From contig CM072516.1 of NCBI GenBank assembly GCA_036898135.1, positions 61,497,740 through 61,561,739 on the forward strand: a stretch of DNA of 64,000 nucleotides, given 5' to 3'. Below the pieces are notes generated by a model. It worked only from the letters and a program-made list of their open reading frames with translations. It ran no database searches and was not told the origin of the DNA. Of this stretch, positions 23,416 to 34,853 are shown piece by piece. Within the stretch, counting starts at the first letter, position 1. Each line of letters opens with the position of its first letter. Position numbers and translations under genes: made by a program. This DNA is from Oncomelania hupensis. Taxonomy: Eukaryota > Mollusca > Gastropoda > Littorinimorpha > Pomatiopsidae.

Positions 23416-25211
23416 CCTATCCTATCCTATCCTGTCCCATAACCCAAAGGTCGTAGGGGCACCACAGATGATCGTTTAACCAGCATACTCCATCTTTCTC
23501 TGTCCTCAGCAGCCCTCATGGCTTCGCTCAGTGTCAAACCAGTCCATTCTCGAATGTTGTCCTCCCACCTCTTTTTCGGTCTCCCCCTTCTTCTACCTCC
23601 TTGCACTGTGCCTTGCAGAATGGTCTTTGCAAGGCCTGATGATCTGGTGACGTGGCCATACCATCGGAGTTTCCGTTTCTTCACCACTGTGAGCAGGTCA
23701 TCGTGTTGTCCAATGGCTTGTGTGATGGTCTGTCGGACTTCGTCGTTGGTGATGTGTTGGGTATAGGAAATGCACAGAAGTCTTCTGTAGCACCTCATCT
23801 CCATGCTTTGTATTCTTCGTTGGAGATCTGCTGTGAGGGTCCATGCTTCGCAAGCATATAGGAAGATGGAGATGACCAGAGAGCGCAGCAGTCTTACTTT
23901 GGAATGTAGACTGATGGTTCTGTCTTTCCAAATGGGCTTCAACCTTGTCAGGGCAGCAGTTGTTTGTGCGATCCTGGAGAGGACTTCCTGTCGAGACCCA
24001 TTGTCTGACACAATGGCTCCTAAATATTTGAAGCTGTGCACTGTGTTGAGGGATTGGCCTTGTACTTTGATGTCCGTGTTGATGCCATTGGTGTTGTTGG
24101 TCATCATTTTGGTCTTCTCTGCACTTATTTCCATTCCATAAGCTCTGGAGGTGGTGTCAAGCCTCTGTACAAGCTGTTCAAGTTCTTGTTCCTCTCCAGC
24201 CAATCCATCAATATCATCCGCAAAACGAAGATTGGAGATTGCTCTGCCCCCTATGCTGACTGTGCCTTCGTGATCTGCAAGAGCATCTGACATGATGCGC
24301 TCTAGGAAGATGTTGAAGAGTGTTGGAGAGAGTAGGCATCCTTGACGCACACCGATTGTTGTTCTGAACCAGTTCCCGATGACGCTGTTATGGAGGACTG
24401 CACTGGTAGCCTTGTCATACAGGCTTTTGATGACTTCTATAATTTTAGGGCTGATGTTGTACACTTTCATGGTTGCCCATAGAGCTGCATGCCAGACTCG
24501 GTCAAATGCCTTCTTGAAGTCTATGAACACATGATATAGATGTTGTTGGTGCTGTAGGTATTTCTCACAGATTATTCTGAGGTTGAAAATCTGTTCAGTG
24601 GTACTTCGCCCTGCCACGAATCCTGCTTGTTCTTCAGCTATGATTTGTTCAGCTTGTGGTTTCAACCTGTTGAGTATTATTTTCAGGAGGACCTTGCTGG
24701 GATGGCTGATGAGGCCGATGGTGCGGTAATTTTCACACTCCTGAAGGTTACCTTTTTTGGGAAGAGTGATGACAAGCGACTGGGTCCATGGTGTAGGCCA
24801 TTCCCCACTCTGCCAGATCTTGTTACAGATAATGGTGAGAGCATCAGTCATCGCTTCTCCTCCTGCTTGTAGCAGTTCCGCTGGTATGTTGTCCACTCCC
24901 GCTGACTTCCCTTTCTTCAGCGATTGCACTGCTGCCTCAACTTCTTCCCGGAGAATTGGGAGGATTTCTTCTTCTTCTCTGCTCTCGGGACATGCTAGAA
25001 CTGATGGGTCTCCATTTGGTGTATGGTTGTAAAGGCCAGAGCAGTACTCTGTCCATCTGTCCAAGACTTCTTGTTCTTCTGTAAGGCATATGCCAGACTT
25101 GCTTTGGATAGTGGAGACTTTGGGCTGTTTAACACTTGTCAGCCGCTTCACAGTCTGGTAGGCATTCTTGCTGTTGTTCTTGTTCAGATTGTTCTCTATT
25201 TCCTGGCATTG
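23416..25211 (-). mobile_element. RTE-like LINE, 5'-truncated copy with open RT frame
   Basis: AGACTGT flanks it on both sides (23409-23415 and 25212-25218). On the minus strand it ends in ATAGG-type units immediately after the ORF, so the 3' UTR is only a few bases plus a microsatellite-like tail, as in the RTE clade. The 5' end with the AP endonuclease is missing. It interrupts repeat C. Clade assignment rests on RT and C-terminal motifs and the tail, and is moderately secure. Confidence 0.9.
23427..25211 (-). CDS. LINE reverse transcriptase, endonuclease-less fragment
   Basis: Reverse transcriptase of a non-LTR retrotransposon; in an intact element it would copy its own RNA at a nicked target. 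The frame is open over about 595 codons and runs on into the flank, where the first ~28 residues of the longest ORF are not element-derived. RT motifs are in order: FIDFKKAFDRVW (motif A), GVRQGCLLSPTLFN (motif B), RFADDIDGLA with the catalytic pair at 24213-24224, and FKYLGAIVSDNGS. The C-terminus has HSKVRLLRSLVISIFLYACE, RKLRWYGHV and GGRRRGRPKKRWEDNIREWT, typical of the craniofacial-development-protein-2-like LINE family. Without endonuclease or 5' promoter it is probably dead, though the RT frame is intact. Confidence 0.88.
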   Translation of the reverse strand, partial: QCQEIENNLNKNNSKNAYQTVKRLTSVKQPKVSTIQSKSGICLTEEQEVLDRWTEYCSGLYNHTPNGDPSVLACPESREEEEILPILREEVEAAVQSLKKGKSAGVDNIPAELLQAGGEAMTDALTIICNKIWQSGEWPTPWTQSLVITLPKKGNLQECENYRTIGLISHPSKVLLKIILNRLKPQAEQIIAEEQAGFVAGRSTTEQIFNLRIICEKYLQHQQHLYHVFIDFKKAFDRVWHAALWATMKVYNISPKIIEVIKSLYDKATSAVLHNSVIGNWFRTTIGVRQGCLLSPTLFNIFLERIMSDALADHEGTVSIGGRAISNLRFADDIDGLAGEEQELEQLVQRLDTTSRAYGMEISAEKTKMMTNNTNGINTDIKVQGQSLNTVHSFKYLGAIVSDNGSRQEVLSRIAQTTAALTRLKPIWKDRTISLHSKVRLLRSLVISIFLYACEAWTLTADLQRRIQSMEMRCYRRLLCISYTQHITNDEVRQTITQAIGQHDDLLTVVKKRKLRWYGHVTRSSGLAKTILQGTVQGGRRRGRPKKRWEDNIREWTGLTLSEAMRAAEDRERWSMLVKRSSVVPLRPLGYGTG

Positions 25212-25754
25212 AGACTGTATCCTCGGTAAAACGAAACTTATGCAAATCGAATCGAGTAATGTAATCATCGTGAGGTAATTTTTTTTAAAGAACATTCGAC
25301 AGTTTTTAATGTGAAAAAAAAAACACCACGATTTGTATGTAATAACGAAACTATGGTTTATTGAATGATGGCATCGTGTGAATCATCATGGTGATTTCAT
25401 TAATTCTTGTGTTTTTTTCTAATCCCATTTTCTCCAAAACTACTAAGGAGATTTGGTTTACATTTGGCATATACTAATACTTTACCTATGCCTCCAACAT
25501 AAAACCAAAGTTATGCAAATCAAGTGATGTATTTGTTCTTTTTAATGAAAAACAAAACAAAACAACAACACAAAACATTTCTTTTTAAACTTTGTATTTA
25601 CCGTGCGTGTACAGATGCGTTGAGCTGTATTCAAAAGGTACGTATAACGAATAATGTCATCGTGGTGACGTAATATTTGTTCTTTTCATTTAGTTATTTA
25701 TTTTGCGCACTTTCTTCTGAAACTAATGGACAGATTTCTTTGAAACTTGGTATT

Positions 25755-25770
<16 letters not shown>
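25212..25770. repeat. Tandem-type repeat C, right part
   Basis: Resumes after the LINE with AAACTTATGCAAATCGAATC and continues with two further units (GGAGATTTGGTTTACATTTG; GGACAGATTTCTTTGAAACTTG). Each unit pairs a GGATTT-GAAACTTGG block with a TTATGCAAAT-TGATGT block. Confidence 0.7.
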
Positions 25771-25816
<46 letters not shown>

Positions 25817-25920
25817 GTGCGTGTATGTGTGTGTGTGAGAGAGAGAGCGAACTCTGCATTCGTTAAGGTCCTGCACTTGTGTATGTGTGTGCGTGTGTGT
25901 GTGTGTGTGCGAGGGTGTGC
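25757..25920. repeat. GT-rich dinucleotide array
   Basis: GT units in two blocks separated by GAGAGAG and a short unique segment. The array begins exactly where repeat C ends. Confidence 0.9.
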
Positions 25921-26427
25921 GTAGACATAAGCCTTGAAATGGGTGACAAACCTTGCTTTTTATGCAGGAAATGGGTGAGTGTATCAGCCACCCAGTTTTT
26001 TCCAGCCACCCACTTTTTCCTAAGTACGCAGGAGTGCTCTTCTAGTGCATGGGAGTGCAGTTGTAGTGCACGAGAGTGTTTTAAGTACAAGGGAGTGCTC
26101 TATCCGGGACGGAGAAAATCCAGTCAATTTTCGGAAAATTTTGCAAGAAAGTTTGACCTATTTCGTCGCCTATAGAAGGCGAACTAGGTCAACTTTTGAG
26201 ACGGAAAGAGCCAATTTTGCATTAGATTCTTACATTTCTAGGAGAAGTTTGCGTTCTTTCCGTCAAAAAATCACTTTCCGATTCCTACATTCTTAAATAA
26301 ACCCAGTTGTGATGTATTGCAAGTATGTGTGCGTGTGTGTGGGTGTGTGTGTGTATGTGTGTATGTTCATTTACAGCTGTTCTTCTGCGGCTTTACTGTC
26401 TAGACGTACAAGTTTTTTTATACTTCT

Positions 26428-26548
<121 letters not shown>

Positions 26549-26590
26549 GTGGTTTGTAACTAGAGTACCTGGAGAAAACCCTCGGTATAG

Positions 26591-27052
26591 CTATCCTATC
26601 CCGTTACTCAAAAGTCGTGGGGGCACCACAGGATATCGTTTAACCAGCTCACTCCATCTTCCTCTGTCCTCAGCAACCCTCATGGCTTCATTGAGTGTCA
26701 AGCCAGTCCATTCTTGAATGTTGTCCTCCCACCTCTTTTTCGGTCTCCCTCTTCTTCTGCCTCCTTGCACCGTGCCTTTCAGGATGGTTTTTGAAAGGCC
26801 TGATGCCCTGATGACGTGGCCATACCATCGGAGTTTTCGTTTCTTCACCACTGTGAGCATGTCATCGCGTTGTCCAATGGCTTGTGTGATGGTCTGGCGG
26901 ACCTCATTGTTGATGATGTGCTGGGAATAGGAAATGCCCAGAAGTCTTCTGTAGCACCTCATCCCTATGCTTTGTATTCTTTGTTGTAGGTCTGCTGTGA
27001 GGATCCATGTTTTGCAAGCGTATAGGAAGGTGGAGCTGACAAGGGAGCGCAT
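26591..27052 (-). pseudogene. LINE RT C-terminal fragment, block 1
   Basis: Encodes the C-terminal ~153 residues (MRSLVSSTFLYACKTW onward to GRPKKRWEDNIQEWTGL and the terminal VVPPRLLS) in one frame. It lacks the RT catalytic core, which is in blocks 2 and 3 or was never copied. Several residues differ from the long copies, so this insertion is older or comes from another source element. Confidence 0.85.
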
Positions 27053-27087
27053 CAGTCTTACCTGAGTTCACCTTGATCAAACCCTCA

Positions 27088-27690
27088 CGTTGGAAACACA
27101 ATCATATAAACAGTCTGTGCGAATCCCTCAACTTTTATCTCCGTAGGATTAGTAAAATACGCCGCTACCTTTCTGTGGACACTGCCAACAAACTCGTTGT
27201 CACCTTTATTCTGTCCCGACTTGATTTCAGTAATTCTCTTCTGGCTGGCCTTCCTGATGAACAGCTCTCCAAACTTCAACGTATTCAAAATAACGCTTCT
27301 CGCCTTGTCCTCCTGCAGCCGCGGCGCTTTACTGCCACCACTGCACTTCAAACACTGCACTGGCTGCCTGTAAGGGCTCGCATTGAATACGAAATTGCTT
27401 CTATCTGTTTTCACTGTCTTCACACTGATACCTTTCCCTTTTATCTGGCTGATCTCATCCTTCTACAAACCTACTCTTTCTCTTTGCTCTTAAGATGCCT
27501 TCTTACTTACCGTCCCCAGATATTCTCTTAACTCCTATGGGAAAAGATCTTTTGCTGTGTTCGCTCCGTCGCTGTGGAACTCTCTTCCCTCCGAGCTTCG
27601 TCACACTCAGTCTGTCACTGCTTTGAAAAAGAATCTTAAAACTTTTCTGTTCTGCAAGCATCTGCATGCTTGATTCTCCGTGATTCCGTC
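27088..27690 (+). pseudogene. CR1/L2-type LINE RT C-terminus, degraded
   Basis: The translation shows IRRYLSVDTANKLVVTFILS, RLDFSNSLLAGLP, LQRIQNNASRLVL, LHWLPVRARIEYEIA and, in another frame further on, SVAVELSSLR-type remnants of the conserved end. This is the hallmark C-terminal region of CR1/L2 superfamily reverse transcriptases. The main frame stops at 27531 and the rest needs frame changes, so it is non-functional. No RT catalytic motif is present. Confidence 0.85.
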
Positions 27691-28274
27691 ACTGGTCGAA
27701 CGACTGATTTCAGTCTTTGAGAGATGCTCACATACGTAGGATGGTTAGTGAGTGGGTGCTGAGGAATTAAAACATCACAACAGCTTGCGTGTGTCTGTGT
27801 GTACCTGCGTCTCTGTCTGACAATGCCTAGGTGTGTGTGTATGGGTGCGATATAATGTCTACGACATCATGGTCATGATCTTTTCATAATCATTCTTCAT
27901 AGCTTATGTGACGGACTTATTTTTTACTTGGAATTTGATTTTTACTTATTTATTGTCCAGAGTTTAAAAGATGTGATTGCATTTCTAATAACATTTTCTG
28001 TTTTTACATTTCCCATCATTTTTTTAAATTACTTTTATTATATTGTCAGTCCTATTAAGCTATTAGTACAATGTTTGAATGCGACTATTGTGTGCGTGAG
28101 GTTTACTTCCAACTTCTTACTTTAAATTTTAATGAATTTTGTTTTTAATGTTATTTATTGATTGTATTCTATCTATTGTATTGTGCGTGTGACTGTGTTT
28201 GATGCGCCTTGAGCAGACCATTGTTTGATAATGCGCTTTATAAATAACATTATTATTATTATTATTATTATTAT

Positions 28275-28276
<2 letters not shown>

Positions 28277-28339
<63 letters not shown>
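28277..28339. repeat. AGT array at the LINE tail
   Basis: AGT units directly abut the ATT tail of the CR1/L2-like LINE and probably arose by slippage within it. Confidence 0.9.
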
Positions 28340-28345
28340 TGATTA

Positions 28346-28691
28346 TCTTGGAATGTAGACTGATGGTCCTGTATTTCCAAATGGGCTTGAACCTTGTCAT
28401 GGCAGCAGTTGTTTGTGCAATCCTGTAGAGGACTTCCTGTCGAGACCCACTGTCTGATACAATGGCTCTGAAATATTTGAAGTTATGCACTGGAGGGATT
28501 GGCCTTGGACTTTGATGTCCATGGTGATGCCATTGATGTTGTGGGTCATCATTTTGGTCTTCTCTGCACTTATTTCCATTCCATAGGATCTTGAAGTGGT
28601 GTGAAGTCTCTATACAAGCTGTTCAAGTTCTTTTTCCTCTCCAGCCAATCCATCAATGTCATCTGCAAAACGTACTTTGGAGATTGCTCTA
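28346..28691 (-). pseudogene. RTE-like LINE RT fragment, block 2
   Basis: Collinear with the middle of the RT ORF (through MEISAEKTKMM and the residues around FADD), with frameshifts. It ends at GATTGCTCTA, where the LTR-ended element interrupts it. Confidence 0.88.
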
Positions 28692-30477
28692 TGTCACAGG
28701 GCAGTCTGTGATGAAAGCCGAGCAGTCTGTGTGTGAAGAGTATAAGGGCGGGGGTAGTAACTGCGTGATTATCGTATGCGTGGTTATGCGTGCAAATCGT
28801 GATTCAACAGCGTAGATCGGCTAGCCAGTTTAGGAATTTGCTCACTATAGTCAGAACAGGTTTTGACAGAGTCACAGAGAGGACGTGCGGTCTTGTTTCT
28901 CTGGAGTTGTTTTTGTTCTGGAAGTAAGGGAGGGACAGTTATTGACGTAAATAATAGCTGGTTCCAAAAGGAATACTAGTTGGAAGTGTTACAGTTGTGG
29001 TAGCAAGCTCGGAAAGAGTGTAGCTCAAAATAACTAAGTTTTGTGTTTGTGGTAGGTTAGTGTTGAGTTATTGTCCACTAACGGAAACTACTACGCACTG
29101 GATTACCTTACTTGGAGTACTGTGTAGACAAGCAGGGGAAAGGGCTACAGGTACTATTACATTCGAACCGTGTGGGTAAGTGTGATGGTGGTATTTTTCC
29201 TTACTGTGCCAATAACCAAGGGCCGGCTGTTGGGGTGTTGAACGATAGCTGTGTGTGAGGCTGGGGAAGGATGAGGATGGTTGCACTGAGGAGAGGCAGA
29301 AGAAAGGAAGAGTGCGACTGAAGGAGGGAGAATGAGGGAGGAGAATGGGGGTGAAGTGTGATGAAGGTAGGATTGAAGTGGTTGCTGTTGTCGTGGTTGT
29401 GGTTGCTTGAGATGAATAATGTGTTGATGTTTACATGTATTCATTTGCAGCATTGCTCATTTCATGCATTCATAATTTCATTGAGTTTCATGAATTATGT
29501 GTTTGATTACAAGTGACAATAATAGTAGTCAAGGGAAGGGAAGTGGACAGCAGTTGTGCCTCCTCAAGATGCGGAAGTTAGTGAGTGTAATAGGGGGGAG
29601 AGTGTGAGGAGGGAGGGGGACAGAATCGGGTGGACATGACATTAACAATACGACAAGCATGTCGCAGGTTCGAAAGTTCGTTCGTATTCATCAGCTCGTC
29701 ACTGGGTAACGTGGATCGACGTTGACCAGCGTCGTGCGACAACGACGACGGCACTTGGTCGTGTGGACTGAACATCATCATCACCACCCGTTCGTCTACG
29801 TCCGCATCATTGTGTACATCATCATCACTCCACAACCCCACCTTTCCCGTGGTGGTTGTGACGTCCGTGGACGGGACCTGGCCTCGACGTCGCAGTGTTA
29901 GCTGACTGGAGGAGTCCAGCTGGGAGACGTCGACGGTGGCAGGGCTGCCGCGACTACGGCGTCACCATCATCCTCATCATCATCGTCAGCGGCGAGTGGG
30001 GGCAGTGACGCCACCACGTTTGGACATCGTCAGCACCGGTCCGTTAACAGCTACGAGGAGGGAGTGGATACGTACGGGGACTTCGACAGGGACTTCATTC
30101 CGCCAGGTGGGCCCGTTCTTTGTTGTCCCTCTCCTAACGCTCGAACTCCCCTTTTCGGTTGTTTACGTGCAACGGACATTTGCTGTGCACAGTTCGATAC
30201 ATAGACGTGGTTGATTAGCAACCCGCGATCATCTGACATACCATTCCATTGTTCATCGACCCATTGATTGTTCCATCACCATTTTTCTCGTTTCATGTGT
30301 AAATGTTGTATGTGTATGAGTGTGTGGTATGAATGAATAAATAGCTTGAAAGTTGTATATATATTTGTTGAGTTTTCATCACTTCCGTCTGCGGGAAATC
30401 GCCATTCTGTCTGGGTTGTCTGCTTGTGGAAGCTGTTTGTTTGTGGCGTCTGCCCAGAGGGAGTCGTGGCGGTGACA
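28692..30477. mobile_element. 1786-bp element with LTR-type ends, no coding capacity
   Basis: Starts TGTCACAGGG and ends GGCGGTGACA, i.e. terminal TGTCAC/GTGACA inverted hexamers with TG...CA ends. It is flanked by the 5-bp duplication CTCTA (28687-28691 and 30478-30482). The uninterrupted LINE at 36645-36665 reads GCTCTACCCCCTATGCTG, an exact empty site. Two readings are possible: an unusually long solo LTR, or a large non-autonomous LTR derivative. I see no internal LTR duplication, gag or pol, and a polyadenylation-like AATAAA lies near 30339. Family unknown to me. Confidence 0.85.
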
Positions 30478-30482
30478 CTCTA

Positions 30483-30592
30483 CCTCCTATGTTGACTGTG
30501 TCTTCGTGATCTGCAAGGGCATCTGACATGAAGCGCTCCAGGAAGATGTTGAAGAGCGTTTGAGACAGTAGGGATCCTTGACGATTGTTGTG
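30483..30592 (-). pseudogene. RTE-like LINE RT fragment, block 3
   Basis: Matches the stretch around ALADHEGTVSIGG and NIFLERIMSDA of the RT. It is 5'-truncated at 30592, immediately before the TCGGTATAG duplication, with a small internal deletion. Confidence 0.85.
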
Positions 30593-30601
30593 TCGGTATA
30601 G

Positions 30602-31473
30602 ATAAAAAGCGACCCAATTTAGATTGCAGCAAAATGATCTTGTAACCAGCACAGCGGAGACGAAAGGGGAGTGCATATAATGTACACAATCCTAGTTGTC
30701 CTGTATGGCCGAGCGGCTTGAACGGACAAGGATGACACTGATACTGATGGCAGATCACACCCTGTTCAATTTTCTCAACAACGGTGTCGCCTTTGCCATC
30801 CGATCCTCGCACATACCGAGTATCTGCGACTGCATAAAAACTGACCTCAACTATTATTATCATAGCCTTTTGCCAGAAGAGTGTCTTGGGAGCCTCCTCA
30901 GTCAGTCTGCAAAAACTCAGTGTGATGCTCGTCGTCACTGTCCCAGGCTGTTGCCATGGAGACCAGGTGTAATATCCCGGCCTGCCCACCTTCGCAGGTA
31001 TGTTTTAAAAAAAAAAATTAATCTCCTTTTCCTTCTTCTGTCCCTGGCCCGTGGAGCACATTCTTGTAGAATAACAGTCTATACTGCCATGTAATAGCTC
31101 GCGTGTTAGCTTTCTTTATTATTGAAAATATCTGTTATGTAGTGGAATGAGATTGCTATTGACACTTGCATACGGCAGTATTGCACGATGTTACCATTTT
31201 GCCTTATAAAAAGCATTTACATGAGTTTTAGACGCACGCACGCACACACACACACACTCACACACACAGTAACATTCACATACAGATACTCATACACGCA
31301 CATTCACATACTCACACACACACTCACAAACACACACACACACACACATACACACATTCCTATTCTAAAGACAGTTCATGAAGCCATCGTCAGCATCATC
31401 ATCATGCAAATTAAACATTCCTGGTGATGATAATGATGATGATGATGATGATTGTGATGATGATGATCTTTTT

Positions 31474-31535
<62 letters not shown>

Positions 31536-33100
31536 TATCATCCTCCTTCTCCTCATCATCATTGTCATCATAATTGATACAAAATTGAACCTCATTCTAC
31601 AGCTTTATGGAAATTTACATGTTCCGCTTCTCTCCCCCCACCCACCCACCCCCCCAAAAAAAAGATTGGACGAGGCGAATTTAGTGGGCCGTCCCAACAT
31701 AAGGAATGGACACGCCTGACTGACTGCATGCACTCTACACATCGAGTGAATCGATGCTTTCCTGCTCTGCGCTGGAGGTTGCTGGAGAGACGCTACAACC
31801 AATCAGTGGGTTGTTCTTCCTCGTCACAGGTGGGTGCATGCTTGCGTAATGAGTATCATTGACACATTTTCCACTAAGCTATTTTTGCATCAGGTGCTGA
31901 AACAAGCTGATTGGGGCAGACAGCAACATTGCCGATATCTGGATGCTGCTGCTGAACTTCTTACAGACGCAGTCCGCCCGAGAAGCAACGTTGATCCCCA
32001 TCTGATTGTCAGGTGCTGTTGAGAGGAGGGCATACGCCTTACACTCGCGCCTATGCTTAATAGATCTCTGACACTTAGCTAGCGTCAAGGTAGCCGGCTT
32101 AGTGCAAACGGGTTTATACCATTAAGAAACTGTGCACGGTCCCGCGAGCTTCAATCTGGTCTCGCTCTCCTGTAGCTGGATTGGCCAATGAGTCTTTCAC
32201 AGACACAGGTGAATGCTTGCATAATGAGGTCGATCGATTTTTTTCCCTCTCCTGTTTATCGTTCATTGCATTGGCTGCGGTCTTCGAGAAAGTTTGGGAT
32301 TGGTTGGACTAGAAACAGAACAACACAAAAAAATGGATGGGGACTTGCTTTACGCTTGTATAATGATTCTGATTGAGCCTTTGCTGTTTTTTCTTTTCTG
32401 GTTTCTGGATTTTCGTTTTCTGGTTTCTGGATTTTCTTTTCTGGTTCTGAAAAACATGTAGCGATTGGATAGAACCAACACATGACCTGTTCACAGATGG
32501 TTGAGACTGCAAAGCTTTGGATTCTTCCCGAGCTTGGGTCATCTAGCTATGATTTACCAAACAATTAAAGAATGATTGATTATGGGAATTTAATATGGTA
32601 CCATGGATATTAGCGAAATAATATAGATCCAATTATTCAAACAATCTTCTAAATAGTATGGCAATCAATCTACAATTGCACAATAAATCATTCGATTTTA
32701 TTGGTGTCCGGAGGTTTCAGTTCAATCCTTTAACTATTGATTGTCAAAACAATCGTTAGCATGTTGCCTGTAAGGGTTTAACCCTTCGTTAATTAGCTTT
32801 GACTCCGGGCAGATGTAAAGTCCCTTATATCAGAAATAAGCAGTGGTTCAGAGCTCAGGTGCTGTCCGGGTGTAATATCCGTGAATGTCATTGTCAGCCA
32901 CACGAACTCCTGATTACTGATAATACTACTGGAAGCTACTATCCGGTACGCACTTTTCTCATAAATCAGACTAAAAGCGCTGCGATCTGTAACCAACGTA
33001 CAGTGATACAGGTTCACATGTTACACACTCCCTCTTGCATAAACAAACAAACAAACAAACAGAATATGTCATTCACACAGTGAGGACATCATCATCAGGC
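30602..33100. other. Gene-free stretch with CA, GAT and CAT arrays
   Basis: A tRNA A-box-like TGGCCGAGCGGC occurs near 30706 but no B box follows. CA-rich sequence spans about 31235-31350, and GAT then CAT arrays span about 31425-31570. A TTTCTGGATTTTC minisatellite of about four units lies near 32385-32445. No protein domain is seen. Confidence 0.55.
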
Positions 33101-33104
33101 TCTG

Positions 33105-33345
33105 CAAGGAAAATTAGGTTTATGTATTTACAGATAATATCGGGAAATGCTTTGAAATCGTTGGGAATTAGAACTAGGTAAATATTGGTCTGTCTGCCTG
33201 TCTGTCTGTCGGTCGATCCGTTGCATGCGATATCCTAAGAACCACTGAACGGATTTTGACCAAACTTCATAGGGACATTGTTATATAGGTTACTTCTTGG
33301 GGCCCTTTTATTAAAATAAAATTAAATTAAATTAAATTAAATTAA
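33105..33345. repeat. Repeat B-like fragment ending in AAATT units
   Basis: Shares GAAATGCTTTGAAATCGTTGG and ACCACTGAACGGATTTTGAC with the 12961-13110 part of repeat B, and CTGTCTGTCGGTCGATCCG. It is followed at about 33312-33345 by AAATT pentamers. Confidence 0.65.
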
Positions 33346-33822
33346 GCACCTAAATACGTTGTACATATATTTTGATTGTTGATAGTCATCGTCTTTATTA
33401 GCTCTTTGAACGGCAACGCGCGCATTTAGGAAACATTGTTGTCATTGCTACAGACAACTTCAGAAACATGTTAAGGAATTACATAGGAAAAGTGTCGGTA
33501 TTGAACCAGCGAGTTCGCGATGGACGTTACTTTTTCCCCCCCTTATTTAGTTTGTCAGATATCTTGCAATATATATTACAGCTATCCATTGCTGGCATAT
33601 TGGTGTTCACCAGTTTGTGTATAGTAATCCGAAACATTTATGTAGTAGTTTAGGACCGATTTCTTCCCACTACTGAAAGAAAATGAAAGCCCGTCCGCGC
33701 AATGACCAATACCTACCAATCACCCTTTGTTTATTTAGACCCACTTAAATTTTTTTTAAGTTCACGAGCTATGTAAAACAGCTTTTATTTTATTTTATTA
33801 AAGCTGAAAAGGCATTATCCCT
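33346..33822. other. Gene-free stretch
   Basis: AT-rich DNA. One 61-codon open frame (33468-33653) shows hydrophobic residues but no start context or domain that supports a gene. Confidence 0.5.
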
Positions 33823-33964
33823 AAATAAACCGAAAGTAGAGTTGCTTCCCCTGAAATGCGGTACACAATACATGTTGACAGCTATCCTAACTAAACCGAA
33901 AGTAGGTCAATGAGAGTTGCTTCCCCTGAAAAGCGGTACAAAATACACATTGACAGCTATTTAG
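33823..33964. repeat. Tandem duplication, ~70-bp unit
   Basis: Two copies of CTAAACCGAAAGTAG, GAGTTGCTTCCCCTGAAA, GCGGTACA and TTGACAGCTAT, the second with an extra GTCAATGA. Nothing marks it as coding. Confidence 0.85.
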
Positions 33965-34483
33965 GAAGTACTCCTATTCCCATTTACTGAAACACATCTA
34001 AACATGTTTATAAAAACGGTCTGGTGATACTTTTATATCGGTCTTGTGGTCCGTTACGGTGGAATAATGTAGATTGAAATGACACGATACAATACCTGAT
34101 ACAAGATGGTTCATCGTCCCATTTTTTACGCAAGGACATTTCACAAGTGCAATGACACAATACACGAAACACAACAAGGACAATTATTAGCATTGTCAAT
34201 ACATAAATAATCAAATATAGCCTCCCCATTCATTGTTTTAAACAGAATTTCATTATTGACGAGACAAGCAAACAAAGCATGGAGAACATTCATTCACTTA
34301 GACACTCCGGCAATTAAAAAAACCACTATCAAAGAAGAAAATACCAATGATTAACCTCTTGTCTCGTGCCTATGTCTCATACATACATGTCTCATACAAA
34401 CATGTCTCCTACCTGTCTTGTCAAACAATTGTGTAATTTAAATATAACAATGTATTCCACACTATCCCCAATTGGATAGCAGC

Positions 34484-34822
34484 CCCTGGTTTGAAATCCC
34501 GTATATAAAAAAATCCCGTATATATGAAATCCCGTATATATGAAATTCCGTGTATAATTATGAAAGTCAGTGTGAAACCCCGTATATATATGAAATCCCA
34601 TATGAAATCCCATATGAAATCCCGCATATATATGAAATCCCGTATATATGAAATCCCGTATATATAAAATTCCGTGTATATGAAAGTCAGTGTATATGAA
34701 ATTCCGTGTTGATGAAATCCCGTGCATAGGAAATTCCGTGTATATGAAATCTCGTGTATATTAAATCTCGTGTATATTAAATCCCGTGTATATGAAGTCC
34801 CGTGTATATTAAGTTCCGTGTA

Positions 34823-34824
<2 letters not shown>
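34484..34824. repeat. Minisatellite, ~15-bp unit GAAATCCCGTATATAT
   Basis: About 20 degenerate units of the type TATGAAATCCCGTGTA. Similar units (AAAATCCAGTATGAAACTCC) reappear at 35131-35155 beyond repeat D, so repeat D interrupts the array. The minus-strand frames (34392-34727) are artefacts of the array. Confidence 0.9.

Positions 34825-34853
<29 letters not shown>

Larger units (their letters stand above)
27064..28345 (+). mobile_element. CR1/L2-like LINE, 5'-truncated
   Basis: Inserted into the RTE-like LINE between CAGTCTTAC and TTGGAATGTAGACTG. TTACCT on the left and TTATCT on the right may be a diverged target duplication. It contains a degraded RT C-terminus, about 0.55 kb of 3' UTR, and an L2-like end GCGCCTTGAGCAG...GCGCTTTATAAATAA followed by ATT units (28247-28276), which then switch to AGT units (28277-28339). 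Confidence 0.85.
26591..30592 (-). mobile_element. RTE-like LINE copy split by two later insertions
   Basis: LINE sequence is present in three blocks (26591-27063, 28346-28691, 30483-30592) that are collinear with the intact copy at 23416-25211. A 9-bp duplication TCGGTATAG flanks the whole (26582-26590 and 30593-30601), proving it was one insertion of about 0.93 kb. A CR1/L2-like LINE lies between blocks 1 and 2, and an LTR-ended element between blocks 2 and 3. Confidence 0.92.

Noticed and set aside
30696..30730. tRNA or SINE head at GTATGGCCGAGCGGCTTG
   Set aside because: A-box-like only; no B box at the right distance and no repeat boundary.
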